Shown in pieces: positions 10,188 to 18,318 of a stretch of 64,000 nt of DNA. Both the position numbers and the translations under genes were made by a program. The notes beneath the pieces were generated by a model. The model had not been told where the DNA came from. It saw nothing but the letters and a program-made list of their open reading frames with translations, and made no database searches. The stretch covers positions 375,355 through 439,354 of the forward strand of contig NZ_MAEI01000054.1 of NCBI RefSeq assembly GCF_009933255.1. Direction: 5' to 3'. Every line of letters starts with the position of its first letter. Position 1 is the first letter of the stretch. This stretch comes from Enterococcus diestrammenae (GTDB lineage Bacteria > Bacillota > Bacilli > Lactobacillales > Enterococcaceae).

Positions 10188-11117
10188 ATGCTATCAATCA
10201 TCGTCCCGTGCTACAACGAAGAAGAGTCCGTTCCGTTGTTTTTAGCAGAAGTAGAAAAAATCCGTCAAGAAATTAGTCATAAAATTGAGTATATCTTTGT
10301 TAATGACGGTTCCCGTGACAACACGCTAGCTGTTCTAAGACAAGCGCACAAGCAATATCCAGAGAGTGTCCGCTATCTTTCTTTTTCTCGAAATTTTGGG
10401 AAAGAAGCCGCATTATATGCAGGGTTACAAGCAGCTACAGGTGATTTAGTCACAGTGATGGATGCGGACTTGCAGGATCCTCCTGAGTTGTTGCCAGAAA
10501 TGATTCGTTTGATAGAGAAGGAAGACTATGACTGTATCGGAACTCGTCGTACTGATCGATCTGGTGAGCCCAAAATTCGCAGTTTTTTTGCGAAAACTTT
10601 CTATAAACTGATTAACAAGATTGCGGATACTGAAATGGTAGATGGGGCGCGAGACTTTCGGCTGATGACTCGCCAAATGGTGGATGCGATTCTTGAGTTG
10701 ACTGAATATAATCGCTTCTCAAAAGGGATTTTTAGTTGGGTAGGGTTTAAAACAAAATATTTAGCCTATGAAAATCGTGAACGGGTGGCAGGAGAGACTT
10801 CTTGGTCATTTTGGAGTTTGTTTAAATACTCCATTGATGGTATTGTCAATTTTTCTGAAGCACCGCTGAATATTGCCTCGTTTGTTGGTGCGCTTTCTTG
10901 CGTTGGGTCGATAATTGCCATGATTTTTATTATCATTCGTGCTTTGGTATTTGGTGATCCAACGACGGGATGGCCTTCAATGGTTTGTATTATGCTATTT
11001 GTTGGTGGTCTACAGTTGTTGTGTTTGGGGATTATCGGTAAGTATATTGGTAAGATTTTTTTGGAAACGAAGAAACGACCGGTGTATATTGTGAAGGAAA
11101 CAGAAAAAGATCGATAG
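10188..11117 (+). CDS. CsbB/GtrB-type polyprenyl-phosphate glycosyltransferase, second copy
   Basis: The layout is the same as the copy at 4328: VPCYNEEE, NDGSRDNT and DADLQDPPEL in the GT2 domain, then two C-terminal membrane helices and a basic tail. The two copies are clearly homologous but strongly diverged, so they are unlikely to be a recent duplication and may use different sugars. GAGGAG precedes the ATG. It lies directly after galU and, after a terminator, before a GT-C-like membrane protein and a GtrA flippase, giving a full three-component glycosylation set (transferase, polytopic transferase, flippase). Confidence 0.9.
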   Translation: MLSIIVPCYNEEESVPLFLAEVEKIRQEISHKIEYIFVNDGSRDNTLAVLRQAHKQYPESVRYLSFSRNFGKEAALYAGLQAATGDLVTVMDADLQDPPELLPEMIRLIEKEDYDCIGTRRTDRSGEPKIRSFFAKTFYKLINKIADTEMVDGARDFRLMTRQMVDAILELTEYNRFSKGIFSWVGFKTKYLAYENRERVAGETSWSFWSLFKYSIDGIVNFSEAPLNIASFVGALSCVGSIIAMIFIIIRALVFGDPTTGWPSMVCIMLFVGGLQLLCLGIIGKYIGKIFLETKKRPVYIVKETEKDR

Positions 11118-11130
11118 TATATAAAGTAGA

Positions 11131-11155
11131 AGGCGCTAAAACGATGCGCCTTTTT
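11131..11155 (+). terminator. Terminator between the GT2 gene and the GT-C-like gene
   Basis: AGGCGC pairs with GCGCCT and is followed by T5. Confidence 0.75.
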
Positions 11156-11187
11156 CGCATTTATTATTAATTTAGGAGGGTTTTTTA

Positions 11188-12921
11188 ATGCACATAGGAG
11201 AGCATAGAAGGAAGAGAAATGAATTAAGGTCAAGCAAACTATCTTTTTTTGTGACATTCATCTTTTTTTCACTTATTTCTCTAATCATACAAAGCTCGCA
11301 AATATACACTAAAGGATTTGTTTTGGGAGTTGATTCGATATTTCATATGAATCGTATCTATGATGTAATGATGCAACTAAAAAGTGGAGATTATAGTTAT
11401 TTTATTTCGATTTACGGTTTTGATCAATCTGGAAGAATTGTAAATGCAGCCTATGGTCCATTCATGGCATATTTTCTTGGAGTAATACTACTGATTTCTG
11501 GAAGTTGGGTAAAATTTCAACTTATTACCTCATTCCTAATAAATGTTATTGGGGCTCTAGGAGTGTTTAGAATAGCTAAAAAGATTCATCTATCAGATTT
11601 GGTTGGTATTTCTTGTGGTGCTTTATTTATGAGTACTTATTTTTTGGCCTCTTGGAATTATGCCGGATCTTTTACTTCTGTAGGGGCAGCGGTAGTCCCT
11701 TGGGTACTTTATTATGGTATAGAAATGGTGAATGATGGAAAACGAGATTTTTCTGTGCTTGGTTTAGGAATTTCAATGGGAATTTTGATTCAGACACATA
11801 TTTTTTCATCATTTTTGGTAACCTTAGCATTAGTTCCGTTTGTTTTGTACTCCCTGATTACTCATAGAAGAAAGAGCATATTTATCATTAAAATTCTCAT
11901 TTCTATTTTAATTGCAGTTTTAATTAGTCTAAATGTATTTATCGGTCTCTTTCAACTTATGAACAATAACAATCTCATCCAAACCGCACCTAGAAATTTA
12001 TATGAAAGCATGATTAACCTTTCATCACTTACGAATAACAGTCAGGTAAACATAGGATTTATTTTTGCTTTCCTATATCTTGGTCAGATTTTTATTACAA
12101 TACTTCACTGGGACTCAACTAATTTATTAGTGAAAATAATTACTATCACCGGAGCAATATTCTTATTTTTGTCTAGCTCTTGGTTTCCTTGGCAACTTAT
12201 AGGTAACTTGCTACCTTCTTTACAGTCAACAATTCAATTTCCATCTAGATTTCAAGTCATTCCAGCTACATTATTGATTATCGCTTTTGGAATAACAGTT
12301 AATAAATGGGAATCGAAACTAGGAATTGTAACTTTGTGTGTATTTTCCATAATTTCTATAACTGCTGCCCAAAATAGAATTTCTGATAGGATGACAACAT
12401 GGAGTAGTAACAATGTTTTAGCTTCGCCAAATAAACTACCATCGGATATAACACCTGAGAAAATGCGTGAAGTTTTAGCGTCATCAAATCTCAATGAAGT
12501 TTTTTCATTTATTCATAAGGGCACTCCAGATTATTTGCCGACGAAAAAACCGTTAGATAATATTGAGTATGAACAAGCTGATTTTTATACATTATATTGG
12601 GATTCGATTATTAATCAAAATAGTTTTTTTGATAAAGAAGTTAAGGATGGGAAGTTAATAGTAAGGTGGATATCTGAAACTGAAGAGAACAAAGTAGTAC
12701 CGATTATTAAGTATAAAGATACTATAATCAAAATGGATGGAAAAACATTTGAACCCGAAACCAATAATTTAGGAGCAATTATTATCCCCTTTTCAAAAGG
12801 TAGTAATATGATTGAAGTATCTTATCGAGCTCCGATGTATGTCATTACATCAATCTTTATAGCGTTAGTTTCACTTGTTGCTTTTTGTTTTTTAGGGATA
12901 ATTCGATTGTTAGTCATATAA
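11188..12921 (+). CDS. Polytopic membrane protein, PTPS-related/GT-C-like
   Basis: The chain has 577 residues, with about ten membrane helices over residues 20-400, an extracytoplasmic domain of roughly 130 residues and a final helix. GVDSIFHMNR follows the first helix; a D/H pair in the first outer loop is what GT-C transferases use to bind a polyprenyl-linked donor. The general pattern matches proteins annotated as 6-pyruvoyl-tetrahydropterin-synthase-related membrane proteins, a name that does not reflect function. A role as acceptor-side transferase for the sugar loaded by the preceding gene is inferred from context. AGGAGG precedes the ATG. The gene is strongly AT-rich. Confidence 0.7.
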   Translation: MHIGEHRRKRNELRSSKLSFFVTFIFFSLISLIIQSSQIYTKGFVLGVDSIFHMNRIYDVMMQLKSGDYSYFISIYGFDQSGRIVNAAYGPFMAYFLGVILLISGSWVKFQLITSFLINVIGALGVFRIAKKIHLSDLVGISCGALFMSTYFLASWNYAGSFTSVGAAVVPWVLYYGIEMVNDGKRDFSVLGLGISMGILIQTHIFSSFLVTLALVPFVLYSLITHRRKSIFIIKILISILIAVLISLNVFIGLFQLMNNNNLIQTAPRNLYESMINLSSLTNNSQVNIGFIFAFLYLGQIFITILHWDSTNLLVKIITITGAIFLFLSSSWFPWQLIGNLLPSLQSTIQFPSRFQVIPATLLIIAFGITVNKWESKLGIVTLCVFSIISITAAQNRISDRMTTWSSNNVLASPNKLPSDITPEKMREVLASSNLNEVFSFIHKGTPDYLPTKKPLDNIEYEQADFYTLYWDSIINQNSFFDKEVKDGKLIVRWISETEENKVVPIIKYKDTIIKMDGKTFEPETNNLGAIIIPFSKGSNMIEVSYRAPMYVITSIFIALVSLVAFCFLGIIRLLVI

Positions 12922-13539
12922 TTATTTGGTACAAAGATAGCTGTATGTTTATTATAAAAGACAAACCTTAAGCTATTTACTGTGATTAGTATATCCGTAT
13001 TTTTTTGTGTATATTTACGATTTGGCAAATCACTTGTGTTAAAAATCATTTTATACTCGTGACCATATTTCATTAATGATAATTCTCACAATTTGAATTT
13101 ATGAACTTTAAGAGTAAAGCTAGAAAGATGTGTTCCTGTTCTGAAAGAGTGACCTTCGGAACATTTATGATTCATAGTGCATCTTGGATTTTATTCGAAT
13201 TATCTAATGCCAGTATTGATAGAGGCTGATTGGCTTTTTTGAATAAGTATGATTCTTTATGAACTTCTAATTGCTCGCTGTGTTTTCTACAACTGCATAG
13301 AAATATTTATTATTAATAATCAGTTTTGTAATAAAACCAACGAATTTCTTTCAAGAAAATACCATTAGAATTTCCAGAAAATAGTTTGTTACAATTCAAG
13401 TATTTAAACCTGAATCAAATAGGAGATGTCTACGAAATGATTTTTAATAATATATGTTGATCGTTAGTTAAGAAATTGAGAATCTATGGCTATCTCATTT
13501 ATATTATTTTGCCAATAAAACTATGAAAGGAATAACTCA
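12922..13539 (+). other. AT-rich stretch of 618 bp without a recognisable gene
   Basis: I find no open frame with a ribosome site, no convincing homology fragment and no clear repeat. The composition matches the AT-rich gene before it, so it may be decayed acquired DNA. Confidence 0.5.
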
Positions 13540-14007
13540 ATGAAACTCTACACCCGCTTCCGCAACGAACTCGAAAAACGCAAACTATGGGAGGTTTTCA
13601 TCTATCTCTTTTTTGGTGGTCTCACTACTGTAGTCAATTTTATAGCCTTCTTTATTGCGCGTGATTTGCTACACCTGAGCCTTGTCCCGTCAAACACCAT
13701 CTCGTGGCTAGCAGCAGTACTCTTTGCCTTCGTTACCAATAAAATTTGGGTCTTTCATTCTAGGACAGAAACAGCTGGCGAGTTAGCTGTCGAATTTGGC
13801 AAGTTTATCTTTTATCGATTGTTGTCTTATGCTATTGATATGGGAATGATGCTGTTATTAGTGAATATCGTCCATCTAAATGATTTCTGGGCGAAGATGA
13901 TTACCCAAATTTTTGTCGTTGTGGCTAATTACCTTTTTAGTAAATTGTTCATTTTTAAAGGAAGAACCGAAACAAATGTGAATGGAGTAAAGGATGAAAA
14001 ACGATAA
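13540..14007 (+). CDS. GtrA-family polyprenyl-phosphate sugar flippase
   Basis: GtrA-type proteins are small four-helix membrane proteins thought to flip undecaprenyl-phosphate sugars outward. This one has 155 residues with four hydrophobic segments. FVTNKIWVF and NYLFSKLFIFK are the recurring family motifs after helices two and four. AAAGGA precedes the ATG. It overlaps the next gene by 14 bp, so the two are probably co-translated. It completes the set formed by the lipid-linked transferases upstream and could serve either of them. Confidence 0.88.
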   Translation: MKLYTRFRNELEKRKLWEVFIYLFFGGLTTVVNFIAFFIARDLLHLSLVPSNTISWLAAVLFAFVTNKIWVFHSRTETAGELAVEFGKFIFYRLLSYAIDMGMMLLLVNIVHLNDFWAKMITQIFVVVANYLFSKLFIFKGRTETNVNGVKDEKR

Positions 14008-14851
14008 TACTAATTTAGCGTCTCGACAAAAAAATCACGCATCAAAAAGCAAGAGTCCGGTTTGGAGAATCGGACTTGCTTTTTTGGGAGTACTATTAGT
14101 GGCATCATTGGCTGTCAATGGGTATTTTATCCATAACAAAATGCAAGCCGAGCAAGCTGCTAAGCATGTTTATTCTCACCGTGGCGCTTCTGGTGAAGAA
14201 GTTGAGCATACTTTTTCGGCGTATGATTTAGCTATTCAGTATGGCTCCAACTATATTGAGCAAGATTTGGTTACTTCAAAAGAGGGAACACTTTATGTTT
14301 CTCATGATTTATCTGCTAAGAAAATTACCGGTGTGGATAAGCTATATGCCGACCTGACTGATCAAGAAATCGATGCTCTAAAGACGACTAGTGGGGAAGC
14401 GATTTTGACATTGCAAAGTGTCTTTGATCGGTATGGCGAGCAAGTGAATTATGTAATTGAGCTTAAAGAAAATGATCAGCAGACGGCACTTTTTCAAGAG
14501 ATTGTTGCAAAAAATAATCTTAAAGACAAAATTATCGTACAAGCGTCGAGTCATGAGCCACTGGATAAGCTTGAAGAAGTTTACCCTGAGATGCCGAAAT
14601 TATTGCTAGTGAAAAAACAAGAAGAACTGGCCGCAGCTGTGGCTAATAAAAATGTTGATATCATTTCCGTCAATAAAAGTTTGATGAATGAAGAGAACGT
14701 GAAATTGGTCCACGACAAGCATAAAATGTTCAATGCTTGGACCCTTGATACCACCAATGAGATAAAATCAGCTATTACTTTGGGTGTGGATACTTATTTT
14801 ACTGATTTTACAGCCAAAGCTTTATCCCTTGAAGCACAGTTTCGAAAATAA
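13994..14851 (+). CDS. Membrane-anchored glycerophosphodiester phosphodiesterase (GDPD)
   Basis: A single N-terminal helix (residues about 25-47) would anchor the enzyme with the catalytic domain outside. The GDPD TIM-barrel signature is clear: SHRGASGEEVEHT supplies the first His/Arg and Glu, YIEQDL a metal ligand and VSHD the second catalytic His. These enzymes release glycerol-3-phosphate from glycerophosphodiesters. Near teichoic-acid genes, and fused translationally to a GtrA flippase, a role in turnover or editing of lipoteichoic-acid glycerophosphate is plausible but inferred. A decayed paralogue lies near 8.3-9.1 kb. Confidence 0.88.
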   Translation: MKNDNTNLASRQKNHASKSKSPVWRIGLAFLGVLLVASLAVNGYFIHNKMQAEQAAKHVYSHRGASGEEVEHTFSAYDLAIQYGSNYIEQDLVTSKEGTLYVSHDLSAKKITGVDKLYADLTDQEIDALKTTSGEAILTLQSVFDRYGEQVNYVIELKENDQQTALFQEIVAKNNLKDKIIVQASSHEPLDKLEEVYPEMPKLLLVKKQEELAAAVANKNVDIISVNKSLMNEENVKLVHDKHKMFNAWTLDTTNEIKSAITLGVDTYFTDFTAKALSLEAQFRK

Positions 14852-14863
14852 ACATCAATAACC

Positions 14864-14896
14864 AAAAGCCCTCGACGATGATCGTCGAGGGCTTTT
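14864..14896. terminator. Bidirectional terminator between GDPD and the ComK-like gene
   Basis: A near-perfect 33-bp inverted repeat (arms AAAAGCCCTCGACGAT) has A4 and T4 at its ends, placed between convergent genes. Confidence 0.92.
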
Positions 14897-14903
14897 GATT
14901 TCC

Positions 14904-15878
14904 TCACTCCCTCCCACAAATCTGGCAACGATGTTTCTTATCCGCCAGTTCCATCTCTTGGTGCCACTTACGATGCTTTTCTTGGGCGTGTTCTTCTTTG
15001 CGGACCCAGCTGCGATTGTCGGCGAGGCTGGTGTGGACGCGATAAGTGTCCATCAGCTGGCTGCGGGTGCCGGGGATATGGTAGGTGGTGAGGCCGCCAA
15101 AGATCCGGTTGAGCAGCGGGGTGCTGGGATACTCCAGGTAGCTCATCAGCGGCGTGTCACTGCCGGGAGAGACGGCTTCGTGCATGCGTTTGCGGGCGGA
15201 GTGGATCAGGATGCCCCGGATGATTTGGCTTTTCAGGGTGTCGGGACGCACGGGGCCTTTGAGCATCAAGCCATAGGTGGTGATCAGCAGTTTATTGGCC
15301 TGGGTGCAGTCGTGGTGCCCTTTCGTCAAGTCCTGGGAGTAGTTTTCGATGGTGGCAGGGTTGATCCACAGGCGTTGATTTTCCCAGTGCTCTGAGGGTT
15401 TCAAGGGTATCAGGGTAAAGCGCCAGTTGGCCATCGGGATGTTGTGACTGGCATGGACGCAGTGCATGCCTTTTAGCAAGGTGGCCGCAGCGGAGCGAAA
15501 GGCATTGTCAAAGGCGATATGCTCGTGGTGCTTGAAGGAATCGTTGATGATCTGAGCCTGGGTCCGGTCCAGCAGATGCAGCGAATCGGTGGTGATCACC
15601 AGCTGCAAAGGGGGCTCTCCTAGAAAACGTGGGGCGACTGGCAAAACTGCCAAGAGGAGCTTGCTATGGTCAAACTCGTGCTCCACAGGCAGTTGATTGG
15701 TCATCTGGGAGAGGATCAGGCTATCGATGACCGGCTCGTCGTCGGAGTCGGGTGTGACAGCCGCGCCCCAGTCGAATAAAGAATCGATCAAGGGTAGTAA
15801 CTTGGTCAAGTCATAGGTGTGTTGCCGCATTTGGGGAGCGGGACTATTGATAGGTGTTGCGTGAGTATGATGTTTCAT
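14904..15878 (-). CDS. ComK-family transcription factor, extended form
   Basis: I read this as a distant homologue of the competence activator ComK, which binds AT-rich boxes and switches on DNA-uptake genes in Bacillus. The support is a collinear set of weak matches to Bacillus ComK: LHLLDRTQA to its LQIVDRSCR, a P-x-S-x(6)-WINPATIENY block to its TLSSTRPQCGWI-HVHVKEF block, and TTYGLML-x(11)-SQIIRG to TFSNGKTMEL-x(6)-FENQVYRT. The protein has 324 residues against about 190 for Bacillus ComK. The extra length is an N-terminal domain of about 85 residues and a basic C-terminus ending in CQICG. AAAGGAGA lies 6 bp before the ATG. It is divergent from the DnaD/sigma block. Confidence 0.6.
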   Translation of the reverse strand: MKHHTHATPINSPAPQMRQHTYDLTKLLPLIDSLFDWGAAVTPDSDDEPVIDSLILSQMTNQLPVEHEFDHSKLLLAVLPVAPRFLGEPPLQLVITTDSLHLLDRTQAQIINDSFKHHEHIAFDNAFRSAAATLLKGMHCVHASHNIPMANWRFTLIPLKPSEHWENQRLWINPATIENYSQDLTKGHHDCTQANKLLITTYGLMLKGPVRPDTLKSQIIRGILIHSARKRMHEAVSPGSDTPLMSYLEYPSTPLLNRIFGGLTTYHIPGTRSQLMDTYRVHTSLADNRSWVRKEEHAQEKHRKWHQEMELADKKHRCQICGRE

Positions 15879-15908
15879 AAAAAATCTCCTTTATAGTGTT
15901 GATAGGCA

Positions 15909-15986
15909 GGAAAAGCCGGTGTCAACCACCAAGCATACTCGCGGAAAATCTGCTCCGTGATAAACCGTGGTTGACTGTGCTTTTCC
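15909..15986. repeat. Imperfect inverted repeat upstream of the ComK-like gene
   Basis: GGAAAAGCCGGTGTCAACCA pairs with a right arm reading TGGTTGACTGTGCTTTTCC across about 37 bp. Each arm contains a TTGAC(A/T) hexamer, so the repeat may carry divergent -35 elements. Confidence 0.7.
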
Positions 15987-16126
15987 ATGACCCTCGCAAA
16001 AGTAGATACGCAAACAAATTTCCAAAAAAATCTGTGAACCAGAAAAAAGCGTCACTTTTTATTTTTAACGAAAGCCATTTTGAGGGAGTCCTGGTAGTCG
16101 CGGCAATTTAAAGATGAGAGGGCGGA

Positions 16127-16152
16127 GTCGGCAGCGGTGGCCGGCTTTTTTT
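16127..16152 (+). terminator. Plus-strand terminator with no annotated gene upstream
   Basis: GTCGGC pairs with GCCGGC and T7 follows. It implies a plus-strand transcript starting in the ComK/DnaD intergenic region. Confidence 0.55.
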
Positions 16153-16349
16153 GTGGTCAAAAAGCTTGTCAGATCAAGGCAAAAGCGTTCTTGACGACAA
16201 TAACCCCTAAAGAAAAGCACATCAAATCAAACTAAAGAAAAGGTCCTACTTGCTGGAGATTTCGCTAGCTGATAAAAGCTGCCAGCAGTCTCTGAGGAGG
16301 GAGCAAGAATCGTTAAAAAATATTTTTAAAAAAATTTTTTATTTTTTTT

Positions 16350-16394
16350 GAAATAACTCCCGTGATTTTCGTTGTACTTGTAAAGGGCCAAAAA
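16350..16394 (+). promoter_or_regulatory. Putative alternative-sigma promoter, copy A
   Basis: CGTGATTTTCGTTGTA followed by AGGGCC and an A run aligns with a site before the DUF1659 gene: the core CGTTGTA is identical, 13 of the 20 preceding positions match, and AGG-CC-AAAA recurs at nearly the same distance. No good sigma-A -10 is present. The nearby ComX-like sigma factor is the natural candidate to read it. Confidence 0.45.
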
Positions 16395-16431
16395 TGCGGC
16401 GGCAGCGTTTTGGCAAGAGGAGGACATGCGG

Positions 16432-18318
16432 ATGGTGCGACCAATCAAGCAGGGGCTGGATTATTTCCCGACGGATGTGGCGTTTTTGACGGAGAGCAAG
16501 GTGTGGCTGATCAAGCAAAAGTGTGGGCTGGGGACGATGGATACGCTGATGACCCTCTTGTCCCGTATCTATGGGGAGGAGGGTTACTTCATGCCTTGGA
16601 ATACCGAGGTGTTAGATCTAGTGGCTTATCACGGGCAAGTCCCCCACGAGCAGGTGCTCAATGTGGTGGAAAAAGCGCTAGCGGTGGGCTTTTTTGACTT
16701 GGAAAGCTTTCGGAGGCACCGGATCTTGACGGCAGTGGATATCCAAAAGAAATTCATCACGGCTACTCGGCGGCGCAAAACGGTCTTTCTCAACAAAAAC
16801 TACCTGCTCATCTCCGAATCCGAGCGGGAAAACTTGGTCATCGGGGAGGACGTTGTGGCGCTGGAGGCGGAGGCGCTAGCGACGACAGAATCCCCGGCAG
16901 CCGAGGATTTGGGCCAGCTGGTGCAACAGACAGCGACAGCCATCAAGGGCTACGAAGCCGGGATTGGCGCGTTGTTGCAAGAACCCGCAGTCGGTGAGGA
17001 ATGCGGGTTGCTGGAGGCCGAGACGGGGACCGGCGAGTGGGAAACGGCGCTAGCGGCTGTCGAAATGCCGGAAACGAAGGCTGAGGTGGCAACGGCGGAA
17101 GCGCCAGTCGACAGCCGGGAGGAAGCAGATGCGGTGGCGGTCGGGATGACGGCTGGCGAGAGTGGGGAGGCAGTGATGGCCGCCGAACAGCCAGTAGTGG
17201 TTGAACAGCCAGCGGTGGCAACCAGTGGTGTAACGGGGGCAAAAAGTGCTGCGGAAAGTGCTGCGGAAAGTGCCGAAGTCGAGGCGGTGACCCCGGTGCT
17301 AGTGGAGGCAGAAGTAGTGGTGGCTCAGGGGAAAACACCAGATAAATCAGCCGACAAATTCGCAGAAGCTGAAAAAGCCGTAAGGACGTTGGCAAATGAG
17401 TCAGTGACAAATGAGTCAGTGACAAATGGGCAAGCAAACGGCGGTGAAACGGTGGCAGCAAGGGAAATTGCGGTGGCGGACGGACTGGCGGTAGGCGCAG
17501 ATCGAGGCAAAGCTAGCGAAAAACTAAGTCCTAAGCCGGTAGCCGCGGCTGAAAAAGGGAGTGTAGCTAGCGCGGACGCTGCCTCGGAGCAAGGGGACGC
17601 TAGCGGGGAAAGCGATGATTTAACGAAATGGGTATTACAAAAGACCGCAAGTTTTGCGTTGTGGCAACAACTGTGGGCCGGGCCCAATGTCGCCACCCAA
17701 GCGGAGTTGACTCGTCTATTGCGCAACTATGGTGATGAGTTGGTGGTGGCGGTGCTGAAAATCGCTAGTGCCCAACAGATCGCCAGCTCCTGTAGTTTGC
17801 CTTTTGTCAAGGGCTACCTGAAGCGCTGGCAGCAGGCGGGGGTCACAGATGTGGCCCAGGCCCGGGCATTTGAGCGGGAGTGTCTCCAAAAAAACGAGGC
17901 CAAGCGACAACAGCTGGCAGAAGCCCAACATCAAGCAGCCGAAGCAACCCATAAACGCCGCCGGGAGAGTAAGCAAACAGCGGGCACTAAAGGGGGAAAA
18001 GGGGCTAAAAGTACCAAAGATGTGACTCCCTCAGGCTCACGTCGTTCGTCCACCAGTGGGAAAAATACCACAAACTACGGTCGCGACGGGCGGCCTTATC
18101 GGCGGCAACCGGTGGAAGATTGGGCCGCTTACCCTGATGGCCGGGAGGATCGCCAAGGTTGGCTGAAAATGCTGAAAAAAATGCAACAACTGACACCTGT
18201 TGTGCCGCAAGCTGGGGATAGTTATCAGCTGACGGAGGCGGAGTTGGCGTGGATTCATGATGAGACCCAGGGCTTTGAAGCGGCGGTCTTTCGCCAGGCG
18301 GCAGGGGTCTGGAAGTGA
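16432..18318 (+). CDS. DUF4373-DnaD replication-type protein with long low-complexity spacer
   Basis: The N-terminal 130 residues resemble the DUF4373 (Lin1244/Lin1753-like) domain found at the front of phage replisome organisers. Residues about 135-400 are a low-complexity Ala/Glu/Val spacer with short repeats such as NESVT. Residues about 405-480 look like a DnaD domain, ending near the family's YI/YLKRW helix (FVKGYLKRW). A Lys/Arg-rich stretch and a short C-terminal domain follow. Phage relatives load helicase at origins and are usually 250-350 residues, so 628 is unusual. The start chosen is the second ATG, 8 bp from AGGAGG; the first leaves only 2 bp. No phage genes flank it, and its promoter motif is shared with the DUF1659 unit. 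Confidence 0.72.
   Translation: MVRPIKQGLDYFPTDVAFLTESKVWLIKQKCGLGTMDTLMTLLSRIYGEEGYFMPWNTEVLDLVAYHGQVPHEQVLNVVEKALAVGFFDLESFRRHRILTAVDIQKKFITATRRRKTVFLNKNYLLISESERENLVIGEDVVALEAEALATTESPAAEDLGQLVQQTATAIKGYEAGIGALLQEPAVGEECGLLEAETGTGEWETALAAVEMPETKAEVATAEAPVDSREEADAVAVGMTAGESGEAVMAAEQPVVVEQPAVATSGVTGAKSAAESAAESAEVEAVTPVLVEAEVVVAQGKTPDKSADKFAEAEKAVRTLANESVTNESVTNGQANGGETVAAREIAVADGLAVGADRGKASEKLSPKPVAAAEKGSVASADAASEQGDASGESDDLTKWVLQKTASFALWQQLWAGPNVATQAELTRLLRNYGDELVVAVLKIASAQQIASSCSLPFVKGYLKRWQQAGVTDVAQARAFERECLQKNEAKRQQLAEAQHQAAEATHKRRRESKQTAGTKGGKGAKSTKDVTPSGSRRSSTSGKNTTNYGRDGRPYRRQPVEDWAAYPDGREDRQGWLKMLKKMQQLTPVVPQAGDSYQLTEAELAWIHDETQGFEAAVFRQAAGVWK

Larger units (their letters stand above)
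15879..16431. other. Divergent intergenic region with inverted repeat, terminator and A/T tracts
   Basis: From left to right it holds the ComK-like gene's ribosome site, a long imperfect inverted repeat (15909-15986), an intrinsic terminator on the plus strand with no gene before it (16127-16152), a homopolymeric A/T tract (16315-16349), and a promoter-like motif (16350-16394) shared with a second site at 19157. A short plus-strand transcript ending at the orphan terminator is possible. Confidence 0.6.

Noticed and set aside
12822..13073. Minus-strand frame at the end of the PTPS-related gene
   Set aside because: It overlaps the real gene antisense, with no start signal and no conserved segment.
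14895..15395. Plus-strand frame opposite the ComK-like gene
   Set aside because: It overlaps the bidirectional terminator and mirrors the real gene, which has a good ribosome site; Val/Gly/Asp-rich shadow translation.
15896..16111. 71-codon plus-strand frame in the divergent region
   Set aside because: It runs through the inverted repeat and has no ribosome site; a short RNA is more plausible there than this protein.
16943..17461. Long minus-strand open frame opposite the DnaD gene
   Set aside because: It is a Pro/Leu/Arg-rich shadow of the GC-rich low-complexity spacer, with no ribosome site and no family resemblance.
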